This document shows, in pieces, positions 1-7,410 of a DNA stretch of 64,000 bases. Source of the DNA: Lachnospiraceae bacterium (GTDB taxonomy: Bacteria; Bacillota; Clostridia; Oscillospirales; Ruminococcaceae). The DNA is taken from positions 1-64,000 of the forward strand of contig JAMPFE010000003.1 of the NCBI GenBank assembly GCA_023664705.1, in the 5' to 3' direction. Position numbers and translations under genes: made by a program. Position 1 is the stretch's first letter; the number at the start of each line of letters is the position of its first letter. Under the pieces are notes generated by a model. That model saw only the letters and a program-made list of their open reading frames with translations, searched no databases and had not been told where the DNA came from.

Positions 1-44
1 CCCTTTGTTATGGGATTTTTCCGTTTGTCTTTATTATACCATAA

Positions 45-251
45 GGGCACAGTCACTGCGCTCTTCTGTTCTCGCTCGGAACAACACCTTTAGAGGCAGC
101 GGAACGGTTAGGTCACGACGATGTAAAAACGACTTTGAATATCTATGCGCACGTCTATCCCGAAAGCAGCAAGAAGATATCCGACAAGCTTGACGTTTTG
201 CACAATGACAACGAAAACGAAAGGAGCGATGATAATGGAAATAAATCTTGA
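45..251 (+). pseudogene. 3' fragment of a tyrosine recombinase (integrase)
   Basis: The frame from 45 to the TGA at 249-251 encodes the C-terminal end of a phage/ICE-type tyrosine recombinase. Visible are HSHCALLFSLGTTP, then LGHDDVKTTLNIYAHV, which corresponds to the conserved LGH box and the region of the Tyr nucleophile (the Y of NIYAHV). The same frame has a stop at 42-44, and the first 42 bases do not continue the integrase in any frame I could read, so the copy here is truncated or frameshifted at its 5' side. Its 3' end overlaps the start of the next gene by 17 bases. Integrases of this class insert and excise mobilizable elements. Here it is probably the remains of the element's own integrase, but the bulk of the gene is missing or lies outside the window. 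Confidence 0.7.
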
Positions 252-1205
252 AAAGGAAATGCTCAACTTTGAGCGGGACATCGAGGTCACGCCCGTTCGG
301 TGGCTTTGGTATCCCTATATCCCGCTCGGAAAGATCACGATAATGCAGGGCAATTCGGGCGAGGGCAAAACAATGCTCGCGCTGAATATCGCGGCGGCAC
401 TGTCACACGGGGAGGGTCTCCCCGGTGATACCGCTCCGCGCGAGCCTATCGACATCATCTACAACACCGCTGAGGACGGGCTTTCCGATACTATCAAGCC
501 GCGTTTGCTGGCGGCTGGTGCGGATTGCAGCAGAATACACACGATCAACGAGCGCGTCAACACTATCACAATGACAGACGACCGCGTCGAGCTGAACGTT
601 ACGAACGTCGGCGCAAAGCTGCTGATACTCGACCCGATACAAGCCTACCTTGGCTCGAATGTGGATATGAACAAGGCAAACGAGGTTCGCCCCGTTTTCG
701 CGCGGCTCGGACGAATTGCCGAAGATAACGGCTGCGCTATCGTGCTGATTGGTCACAAAGGGAAGAACCAAGCGTATTCGGATATCAATGCGCTGCTCGG
801 CAGTATGGATCAGGTAGCCGCCGCTCGGAGCGTTCTCACCGTTATGCAGCACCCAAAGACAGATCGCAGTCGATCATCGCACACACCAAAAGTTCCCTCG
901 CGCCAAAGGGTCGGTCGTTGGCTTTCCGTATCAACGGCGAGGGCAAGATCGAGTGGGGCGATTTCGTGGATATTGAGACCGCGCAGGACGGCATCTCAAA
1001 GCTGGAAGAAGCAAAGGATTTCCTGCGTGAATTTTTATCCGATGGAGCAAAGCCGCAGACCGCCGTGATGAACGCTGCCGACGCTCTCGGTATCGCCAAG
1101 CGAACGCTCGACAAAGCGAAAGCCGAACTTGGAATAAAGTCGTTCAAAACACAAAATCAATGGCTGTGGAGAATTGAAGATTGCAAGAATGTCAAGATTT
1201 CGTGA
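235..1205 (+). pseudogene. RecA-like AAA ATPase of a mobilizable element, frameshifted
   Basis: Starts at ATG 235, eight bases after AAGGAG (221-226). The first part shows a Walker A motif (GNSGEGKTM, residues 39-47) and a Walker B-type segment (KLLILDPIQAYLG), as in the AAA_25/RepA-like ATPases that ride with relaxases in clostridial elements. Around 862-880 the conserved sequence shifts frame: TKSSLAPKGRSLAFRINGEG and the C-terminal region (ADALGIAKRTLDKAKAELGI) continue to the stop at 1203-1205 in another frame. A single-base indel is the simplest explanation, so the gene is probably inactive, or one base is wrong in the assembly. Its likely role was replication or transfer support for the element. 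The two halves together match the expected family length, which argues against two separate genes. Confidence 0.7.
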
Positions 1206-1338
1206 GCCTAGGAAAAACAATGTTGTCAAGCAAGGTTGCTGTAAGTTTTTGCGGCAAGGTTGCGCTTTCAAGATTGCGTTTGCGGGGGTCTGAAAAATCG
1301 GGCAACCTTGCAATGTTGGAATAACGCAGCGGGGGATT

Positions 1339-1421
1339 GCAAAGGGGGTGCTAACGCCCCTTTGCCGCAAAGACTTTTGATACGAACGAGGAACGAGTGA
1401 AGTGTCAAAAGTAACTTTGCG
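1339..1421 (+). other. Candidate oriT: two adjacent hairpins upstream of the relaxase
   Basis: The 245-bp gap before the relaxase gene holds two inverted repeats. The first is GCAAAGGGG (1339-1347) with CCCCTTTGC (1357-1365). The second, directly adjacent, has arms 1366-1383 (CGCAAAGACTTTTGATAC) and 1402-1421, which pair over nearly their full length with a 2-base bulge and one wobble pair. The loop is GA-rich. MOBV relaxases act on an oriT with inverted repeats just upstream of their own gene, so position and structure fit. No nick site could be assigned by eye. Confidence 0.5.
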
Positions 1422-1450
1422 TTGATACCGTCACATAGGAGGTGACTTTA

Positions 1451-2746
1451 TTGAAAAAGACAATCAGCATACGCATTGGCAAGGGCAGCATTTCCCATAA
1501 CAATCGGAAATTCGTTGCCAAGAACGTGGACGAAAAGCGGGTCAAGGATAATATCGTTCTTTGCAATGTTGCCCTCAAAGAAACCTACAATGATCTTTTC
1601 GGCGCCGCTCTCTCGGAATACAATGCCAAGCAGAAAAGAAAGGATCGCCGTATTGCGGACTACCTCGACCACATCGAAAACGGCAAGCAGGAGAAGCCGT
1701 TCTACGAGCTTATCTTTCAGATCGGCAACAAGGACGATACGCCTTGCGGTTCGGCGGACGCGCAAACGGCTGTCGAGGTATTGCAAGAGTATTATAAAGG
1801 CTTTGTGGAGCATAATCCGCACATCAGAGTGTTTAATGCCGTGATACATCTCGACGAGGCTACTCCGCACTTGCACGTTGACTTTGTGCCGTTCGCCACG
1901 GAGCAAAGGCGCGGACTTTCTACCCGAAACTCACTGAGCGGAGCGTTGGAGCAGCAGGGCTTTGCCGCGAAAACGAACCTCGAAACTCCCGCCAAGCAAT
2001 GGACGGATCACGAGAAACAGCAGCTTGCGGAGGTTATGCTTAAACGCGGCATGGAGTGGGAGCAGCTCGGAACGCACAACGAACACCTCTCCGTTCTTGA
2101 CTATAAGAAACAAGAACGCGAAAAAGAGGTCGAGTACCTTGAGGGCAAGGTGAAAAGCACCGAGTTCGTGTTAGAACATCGTAAGGAACTGCTCACGGAT
2201 ATGGAGAACGTCATTGACAAGCTCGATGCCGTGTACCAAGAGAAAAACGCGGAGGTCGAGCAGCTTAACAGCGCTATCTCCGAAAAAGAGAACCTTAAAG
2301 CCAAAACGGAGGCTGCGCTTTCCGAAAAACAGGCTATCCTCGGTGAGTGTGTGCATAAAGTGGCGCAGATCAATACGATTGATCACATCGAAACGGGAAA
2401 GACCGTATTCGGCGGCAAGGTCACGGTGGCGCGTGATGATTATGACAAGCTGACCGATCTCGCCAAGAAGCAGATTGCCGCCGAAAACAAGGAACACGCG
2501 CTCACGGAGGAGAACGCCAAGCTGAAAGAAGAAAACGCTGCGCTTGCCAACGAGAACGGCGATCTCCGAGAAAAGGCAAGTGCCGCACGGTCGCTGAAAA
2601 TTTCTTTGTCGGCTTTGCAGAGGGAACTCGACACTTGGAAGCAGCGGTATCAGCGGATTATAGATTTTGTGGAGGGTTTGGGGCTAAAGGAAAAGTTGGA
2701 GATGTTCCTGAACCCTACAAGGCATATCAAGAGAGGAGGTCGGTGA
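1451..2746 (+). CDS. MOBV-family relaxase (plasmid recombination/mobilization protein)
   Basis: Nicks oriT and pilots the DNA strand during conjugative mobilization. The Pre/Mob signature HLDEATPHLHVDFVP lies near residues 133-147; its His/Asp/Glu cluster is the metal-binding and catalytic motif of the MOBV family. RNSLSGALEQQGF follows, also typical. From about residue 210 the protein is a long Glu/Lys-rich coiled coil, then a short basic end (LNPTRHIKRGGR). I chose the TTG at 1451 because AGGAGG (1437-1442) lies eight bases upstream; the in-frame GTG at 1443 would overlap that site. At 431 residues the length is normal and the frame is open, so this gene, unlike its neighbours, looks intact. 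Confidence 0.88.
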   Translation: MKKTISIRIGKGSISHNNRKFVAKNVDEKRVKDNIVLCNVALKETYNDLFGAALSEYNAKQKRKDRRIADYLDHIENGKQEKPFYELIFQIGNKDDTPCGSADAQTAVEVLQEYYKGFVEHNPHIRVFNAVIHLDEATPHLHVDFVPFATEQRRGLSTRNSLSGALEQQGFAAKTNLETPAKQWTDHEKQQLAEVMLKRGMEWEQLGTHNEHLSVLDYKKQEREKEVEYLEGKVKSTEFVLEHRKELLTDMENVIDKLDAVYQEKNAEVEQLNSAISEKENLKAKTEAALSEKQAILGECVHKVAQINTIDHIETGKTVFGGKVTVARDDYDKLTDLAKKQIAAENKEHALTEENAKLKEENAALANENGDLREKASAARSLKISLSALQRELDTWKQRYQRIIDFVEGLGLKEKLEMFLNPTRHIKRGGR

Positions 2747-2749
2747 GTT

Positions 2750-2899
2750 ATGAGGAGTTTGATAATGGCGGTGGGAATTTTCGCGGCGGCGTTTGCGGTC
2801 ACGGCGGCTTGCCGTAAGAGAAAGCGCGGTTTGGGAATGTCGTTCCTTGAGCTTTACAAAGATAACGACACGGATCTGGATGTGCTTTTGGGTGGGTAA
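2750..2899 (+). CDS. Small single-span membrane protein of the element
   Basis: A 49-residue ORF starting at ATG 2750, behind GAGAGGAGG (2731-2739) and three bases after the relaxase stop. Residues 3-21 form one hydrophobic segment (LIMAVGIFAAAFAVTAA), followed by CRKRKRG and an acidic tail (DNDTDLDVLLGG). The positive-inside rule suggests an N-out/C-in or anchored peptide. I do not recognise a family. The good RBS and tight packing between relaxase and next gene support that it is real. Its stop codon overlaps the start of the next gene. Confidence 0.5.
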   Translation: MRSLIMAVGIFAAAFAVTAACRKRKRGLGMSFLELYKDNDTDLDVLLGG

Positions 2900-3155
2900 A
2901 CAAGTTCAGATTGACGCGGAGCTTTTCGATGCGCTCATCGAATATTTTTGGAGCGAGGATTTTCCAACGGGCTGGCTCGCCAACGAGATACGCCGCGGCT
3001 TGGACGCAAAGGTCGATAAGCTGCTGGCTCGTGAGTTGTTCTCGCGCTACAAACGCGCTCCCACGGGCGAGGAACGCGAGCAAGCCCGCAAAGCATACCT
3101 TGACTGCAAGGGGGATCGCTCCGTCATTCCGCACGGACAAGGAGTGGCACGATGA
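2892..3155 (+). CDS. Small element-encoded protein, probable 3' frameshift
   Basis: GTG at 2892 overlaps the stop of the preceding small gene. The product begins VGKQVQIDAELFDALIEYF and contains EEREQARKAYLDCKG, resembling a small conserved protein that accompanies relaxases in clostridial elements (often mislabelled complexin). Family members usually end in a YLDxxGIxxSFR pattern. Here that ending (KGIAPSFRTDKEW) is in another frame after a run of five G at 3110-3114, so the gene seems to have gained one G and now ends in an unrelated GDRSVIPHGQGVAR tail. Function unknown. The frameshift fits the decay of the neighbouring ATPase and integrase. Confidence 0.5.
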   Translation: MGKQVQIDAELFDALIEYFWSEDFPTGWLANEIRRGLDAKVDKLLARELFSRYKRAPTGEEREQARKAYLDCKGDRSVIPHGQGVAR

Positions 3156-3220
3156 GCCGCCCGAGTGATTTTTCTTTTCAGACTTGCGGATCATCGCTTA
3201 TACTGCCCTTAAAAGAAATG

Positions 3221-3244
3221 ACCGCTCCGTGTACACGGAGCGGT
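3221..3244 (+). terminator. Perfect 24-bp palindrome, probable bidirectional terminator
   Basis: ACCGCTCCGTGT is followed directly by its reverse complement. It lies between the rightward mobilization genes and the leftward XRE gene. No clear T run follows, so terminator function is inferred mainly from position. Confidence 0.45.
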
Positions 3245-3287
3245 TGATCTGTTAAATGGAAACGTTCGTGAATGATTTAGCAGCCGT

Positions 3288-3899
3288 TTATTGTTTCCTT
3301 ATAATACGGTGCCTAAACATTCCCAATCTGCCGCATTCGGGACACGTCAGCTTTCGTTTGTTCAATGTGTGATGCCCTTTTACATACTCACTCGTCGTAG
3401 GGACAAAAACAGCATTACAATACGCACACTCGAAATATCCCGCTTTGACATCAAGCACTACTACCGCTCCTATACCCGTTATTGCCGTTGCTATGCTCAA
3501 TACGATCACGGCTATCCTCGCAATCGTCGGCATTTCAAGATATGCCGCGATAACGATCAGCGAGCAAACCGCAATGACCGTTATCACACCGCAAACTGCA
3601 CTTAACACTGCCCTTTTCTTGTTCTCTGCGTTTTCTTTCATCAAGTCGATCATATTTTCTTCCGCCTTTCTTTGATAATCGGGTTGGGAAATTTTCGCTC
3701 CGGAAAGCAGCTCGTTAACTGTTATACCGAGTGCATCACATAACGGCAGCATAAGGGAAACCTCCGGAAGTCCTTTCCCGCATTCCCACTTTGAAACAGT
3801 CTTATCGCTTATTAACAGTACATCAGCAAGTTGCTTTTGTGTCATATTCCGCGATTTTCTTGACTCGGCAATGAATTTGCCGATTTTAATTTGATCCAT
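3288..3899 (-). CDS. XRE-family regulator with two membrane spans and a C-terminal zinc ribbon
   Basis: Residues 5-65 are a classic XRE helix-turn-helix (MTQKQLADVLLISDKTVSKWECGKGLPEV). Two hydrophobic segments follow at about 97-120 and 125-150, and the C-terminus has paired cysteines C158/C161 (CAYC) and C186/C189 (CPEC), the pattern of a treble-clef or zinc-ribbon fold. A membrane-tethered DNA-binding protein with a cytosolic zinc sensor-like end is inferred. The start is ATG 3899 behind AAAGGAGGAAAC, and a TATAAT box lies about 20 bases further upstream. It sits at the guaA end of the integrated element, opposite in direction to the mobilization genes, and may regulate the element or a host function. 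Confidence 0.8.
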   Translation of the reverse strand: MDQIKIGKFIAESRKSRNMTQKQLADVLLISDKTVSKWECGKGLPEVSLMLPLCDALGITVNELLSGAKISQPDYQRKAEENMIDLMKENAENKKRAVLSAVCGVITVIAVCSLIVIAAYLEMPTIARIAVIVLSIATAITGIGAVVVLDVKAGYFECAYCNAVFVPTTSEYVKGHHTLNKRKLTCPECGRLGMFRHRIIRKQ

Positions 3900-4003
3900 C
3901 TCGGTTTCCTCCTTTCTGCTAATATTATATATGATAAATGACCCAATGAACACACACGGGGCATAGAGTTTGGTGTATCTACGGAGCGTAGAGCAAAATT
4001 CAA

Positions 4004-4030
4004 CGGCTTTTCTTTATCAAAGAAAAGCCG
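4004..4030. terminator. Strong hairpin near the element end
   Basis: CGGCTTTTCTTT, loop ATC, AAAGAAAAGCCG: a perfect 12-bp stem. It lies in the 340-bp gene-free stretch (3900-4239) between the XRE gene and guaA. It could insulate the element from the chromosome. No gene was found in this stretch. Confidence 0.45.
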
Positions 4031-4160
4031 CACCTACTGAAACCGTACCGAAAAAGTATTCACATCACCTTGTATAGCCAAAAAGCAGCCACGGTATCAA
4101 TCGGTATCGCTCGCAAACGCACCGGCAAAGAGCCTTCGGCGCGACCGCCCTTTCGGGATT

Positions 4161-4260
4161 TTGTACTCAATTTGTACTCAAATCCGCGCCGAAAGCCTAG
4201 CAAAGCGTCTGATAGAGCGGGTTCGCGGGCTTTTAAAAGTCACTCCCACTCAATAGTAGC
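4161..4260. other. Putative attachment end of the integrated element at the guaA 3' end
   Basis: Two direct repeats TTGTACTCAA (4161-4170 and 4172-4181) lie 60 bp from the guaA stop codon at 4240-4242; paired short repeats of this sort are typical integrase arm sites. The last codons of guaA read GAGTGGGAGTGA on the minus strand. The 3' end of guaA, with GAGTGGGA in its core, is a documented insertion site for Tn5801-like elements. The other attachment site would lie left of the window. Confidence 0.4.
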
Positions 4261-5781
4261 CGGCGGCTTAGAGGTTACGTCATAAACCACGCGGTTAATA
4301 TTCCCGACCTCGTTAACGACGCGCACGGAGACCTTCTCGAGCACATCATAGGGGATACGCGAGAAATCCGCGGTCATGAAATCGGAGGTGGTAACGCCGC
4401 GCAGCGCGAGAGTATAATCATAAGTCCTGCCGTCGCCCATAACGCCGACGGAGCGCATATTCGTAAGCACGGCAAAGTACTGGTTGATGGAGCGGTCAAG
4501 CCCCGCGTTTGCGATCTCCTCGCGGAAAACAGCGTCCGCGTCCTGAAGTATCGCAACCTTTTCGGGAGTAATATCGCCGATAATGCGGATAGCAAGCCCC
4601 GGCCCCGGGAACGGCTGCCTCCACACAAGCTTCTCGTCAAGACCGAGAGTTATCCCAAGCCTGCGAACCTCGTCCTTGAACAGCAGCCGCAGCGGCTCGA
4701 TTATTTCCTTGAAGTCCACATAATCAGGCAGCCCGCCGACATTGTGGTGAGACTTGATAACGGCAGCGTCGCCGAGCCCCGATTCAATAACGTCGGGATA
4801 GATAGTTCCCTGAACGAGATAGTCCACCTTGCCGATTTTTTTAGCTTCCTCCTCGAAAACGCGGATAAATTCCTCGCCGATGATCTTGCGCTTTTTCTCG
4901 GGCTCGGAAACGCCCGCGAGCTTGCCGAGGAAACGCTCTCCCGCGTTCACGCGCACGAAATTCACGCCGCTGTCCGCGAACGCCGCCTCGACCTCGTCAC
5001 CCTCGTTTTTGCGCATAAGCCCGTGGTCAACGAAAATACAGGTGAGCTGACTGCCGATAGCCTTAGCCAGCAGCTTGCACGCAACGGAGCTGTCCACGCC
5101 GCCCGACAGCGCCAGCAGCGCCTTTCCGTCACCGACCTTGGCGCGTATCTCGCGAATAGCGGTCTCGGCGTATTCCTCCATAGTCCAGTCGCCCTTGCAG
5201 CCGCAGACCTTGTACAGGAAGTTCCCGAGCATCTCAAAGCCCTGCTCGGTGTGGTTGACCTCGGGGTGGAACTGCGTGCCGTAGAATTTCCTCTCGGGGT
5301 CTTCGATAGCGCCATACGGGCATTTTTCGCTGTGCCCGACCGCGCGGAAGCCCTCGGGGAGCGTTTCTATATGGTCGTTGTGGCTCATCCAGACGACCGA
5401 TTTTTCTTTCAGACCGCCAAACAGCAGCGAGCCCGTATCGAATTCGCAGTCGGTTCTCCCAAACTCGGCAACGGCGTTTTCATTCGCCTCGGTAACGGTA
5501 CCGCCAAGCCCCAACACAAGGAACTGCGCGCCGTAGCAAATTCCCAGAATAGGCACGCCCAGCTCGAATATCTCCCTGCCCATGCGCGGCGAGGTCTCCA
5601 GATAAACGGAATTGGGACCGCCCGTGAATATAATGCCCTTAGGCTCCTTAGCGCGTATCTCCTCGATCGGAGTTTTGTAAGAAATAACCTCGCAGTATAT
5701 CTTATGCTCGCGCACGCGCCGCGCGATAAGCTGATTATACTGCCCCCCGAAATCGATAACCAAAACCAATTCATGCTTCAT
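4240..5781 (-). CDS. guaA: GMP synthase (glutamine-hydrolysing)
   Basis: Converts XMP, glutamine and ATP to GMP, the last step of guanine nucleotide synthesis, in the cytosol. At 513 residues it has the normal length. The N-terminal class I glutamine amidotransferase domain has the Cys nucleophile in GICYGAQ (C82) and a HPEVNHTEQG segment carrying the catalytic His/Glu. The ATP pyrophosphatase domain has the P-loop LSGGVDSSV, and the C-terminal dimerisation domain contains WRQPFPGPGLAIR. The start ATG 5781 follows a weak GAGAGG. A copy of the TTGTCAACTATCA repeat lies just upstream. The 3' end borders the integrated element and its coding sequence is intact, as expected when an element restores the target gene. 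Confidence 0.97.
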   Translation of the reverse strand: MKHELVLVIDFGGQYNQLIARRVREHKIYCEVISYKTPIEEIRAKEPKGIIFTGGPNSVYLETSPRMGREIFELGVPILGICYGAQFLVLGLGGTVTEANENAVAEFGRTDCEFDTGSLLFGGLKEKSVVWMSHNDHIETLPEGFRAVGHSEKCPYGAIEDPERKFYGTQFHPEVNHTEQGFEMLGNFLYKVCGCKGDWTMEEYAETAIREIRAKVGDGKALLALSGGVDSSVACKLLAKAIGSQLTCIFVDHGLMRKNEGDEVEAAFADSGVNFVRVNAGERFLGKLAGVSEPEKKRKIIGEEFIRVFEEEAKKIGKVDYLVQGTIYPDVIESGLGDAAVIKSHHNVGGLPDYVDFKEIIEPLRLLFKDEVRRLGITLGLDEKLVWRQPFPGPGLAIRIIGDITPEKVAILQDADAVFREEIANAGLDRSINQYFAVLTNMRSVGVMGDGRTYDYTLALRGVTTSDFMTADFSRIPYDVLEKVSVRVVNEVGNINRVVYDVTSKPPATIEWE

Positions 5782-5807
5782 GTAACTCTAACCTCTCTTA
5801 CTTCAAT

Positions 5808-5843
5808 AATTGTCAACTATCAGCTTTAAACTGTCAACTGTCT
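5808..5843. repeat. Copy of the TTGTCAACTATCA...ACTGTCAACT intergenic repeat
   Basis: AATTGTCAACTATCAGC, then TTTAAACTGTCAACTGT, ending on the stop codon (TAG, 5842-5844) of the next gene. The same roughly 33-bp pattern recurs at 30861-30978 and twice at 62696-62931, so it is a dispersed repeat of this genome. Confidence 0.7.
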
Positions 5844-7410
5844 AGACGCGCATATCCAGCATCGAAAGCGTTATCCCCGCGGGACCGAACCGCCTGAAGA
5901 AGTCGTTCAGCCGCTCCTTTGTCTCGGGAGTTTCCGCTATTCTGTCCGCATACGACAGCATCTGATACATCATAAAAAACATCGCTCTCACCGCGATATC
6001 CTCGCCCGATTTGAAATACTCGTCAAAGTCGCCCGCCGCGTTTTTCAGCTCGGTAATTCTCGGCATAAGCACCTTCGGCACCTTCGCCTCGTCCGCCGTT
6101 ATCTCGGCAAACGCCCTCGCGGAGCCGAGCAGCTTATCCCTAAGCTCCGTCTCTATCTGCTCCATCGACAGCCGTCCGTCCTCGATAAGCTCCCGCAGAT
6201 TGCGGCTCGCCTTTATATAGATGTCGCCCCATATCGGCTCCACGGTCAGCCCGCCGCTGTTCTCCTCGACCTCGGGAGGAGCGGAGCTCTCGCTTATCGT
6301 CTTTAAATCCGCGCCGATGTCGAAAGGCTCTTCGGCGCCGTCTTTATCATCGTCGCCGCTTTCGCCGTCATTATCCGACTGCGCGGCCTCTTCAACGCCG
6401 TTTATCTCGCTCAGCGACTCCGCCAGAAACGACAGCGTCTCCTCGCGCGACATATTCTGTATCTGCACCAGCGCCCCGCCGTCATCGTCGTCATCGTCGT
6501 TGCTTTCGGCAATGCCGTCGGCTCTGTTTTCCTCGATAGCCTCCACAAGCTCCAGCCACTCGGGCTTCGGCAGCGGGCTTTCCTCCTCGCCCCGCGAATA
6601 CAGCACTATCGGCTCGAATGCGCCGTCCTCCTCGGGCTCGTTGACGTTATCGACGCGCTTATCCTCCTCGGCAGCGTCCGACGCGGCAATGACGGGCGTT
6701 TCCTCGGGAATGACCTTGCTTTTTGTGTAAAAGCTGCCGCTTATCCATTTTATCTTCTCCTCGGGGATAGGCACGGGGTCGTGGTCCTCGGGCACGGTAA
6801 CGACCTTTTCGGTCGGTATCTCAACGACGGTCTCGCGAATAACGGGCTCGCCCTCCTCGGGAATAAAATCATCCTCCTCGCCGAAGCCCTCCGCCTTTTC
6901 GTCCTCCCGCGCGGGAGAAGGCTTTTCCGACGGCGAAACGAACGGCTCCGAGCGCGGCGCTCTTTCCTCGCGCAGAGTGCTCTGCGCCAGTCTCTCGGCG
7001 ATTATTTTCGCGTATTCCTCCGCCTGCGCCCTATGCTCGCGCGCCTTCTCGCTCTCGACGGAAAGCTCCTCTATAAAGCGCTTCAGCTCGAATTTGTCAA
7101 GCGAATAGTCGCTTATCCTGACCTCGCAGTCGTCGCAGACTATCAGAAGCTCGTCGGCATAAAAGTCCTCAAAGCTGCTTATCAGATGAACGTCCCTTAT
7201 GCTCGAAAAGGCTATCTCGCGCGGCTCGCTCCTGCCGAGGCACACTATTATCGCGTCGCGCTTGAACGCTATGCCGCGCGTGCCGTTGCGCGCCTGCGAG
7301 GTGTCTATAAAGCACAGCACTCCGCCGCCGCGCACGAATCTGCAAAACCCCGAGGATTCGTAGTTTGCGCTTATTCTCAGGCACTGCGCCTCGATATTAT
7401 CACGCGTCAT
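5842..7410 (-). CDS. Large acidic protein of unknown function
   Basis: A 522-residue protein with no family I recognise. The N-terminal ~120 residues (from MTRDNIEAQCLRISANYESSGFC) look like a compact beta-rich domain, possibly PH-like. Residues 120-390 are highly acidic, low-complexity and Pro/Glu-rich (including a run of Asp), probably disordered. The C-terminal ~120 residues (RNLRELIEDGRLSMEQIETE onward) are helical. The ATG at 7410 overlaps the pncB stop as ATGA, with AAGGGGG upstream, so it is translationally coupled to pncB. An in-frame extension to 7461 is possible but overlaps pncB and lacks a better RBS. Its stop codon is embedded in the dispersed repeat at 5808-5843. Confidence 0.75.
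   Translation of the reverse strand: MTRDNIEAQCLRISANYESSGFCRFVRGGGVLCFIDTSQARNGTRGIAFKRDAIIVCLGRSEPREIAFSSIRDVHLISSFEDFYADELLIVCDDCEVRISDYSLDKFELKRFIEELSVESEKAREHRAQAEEYAKIIAERLAQSTLREERAPRSEPFVSPSEKPSPAREDEKAEGFGEEDDFIPEEGEPVIRETVVEIPTEKVVTVPEDHDPVPIPEEKIKWISGSFYTKSKVIPEETPVIAASDAAEEDKRVDNVNEPEEDGAFEPIVLYSRGEEESPLPKPEWLELVEAIEENRADGIAESNDDDDDDGGALVQIQNMSREETLSFLAESLSEINGVEEAAQSDNDGESGDDDKDGAEEPFDIGADLKTISESSAPPEVEENSGGLTVEPIWGDIYIKASRNLRELIEDGRLSMEQIETELRDKLLGSARAFAEITADEAKVPKVLMPRITELKNAAGDFDEYFKSGEDIAVRAMFFMMYQMLSYADRIAETPETKERLNDFFRRFGPAGITLSMLDMRV

Noticed and set aside
918..1205. Separate 95-residue gene downstream of the ATPase
   Set aside because: Its sequence continues the ATPase family in another frame, and no RBS precedes its first ATG, so it is the frameshifted end of that gene.
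4070..4285. 71-codon plus-strand ORF at the element border
   Set aside because: No RBS, runs into the guaA coding region in antisense and has no recognisable features.
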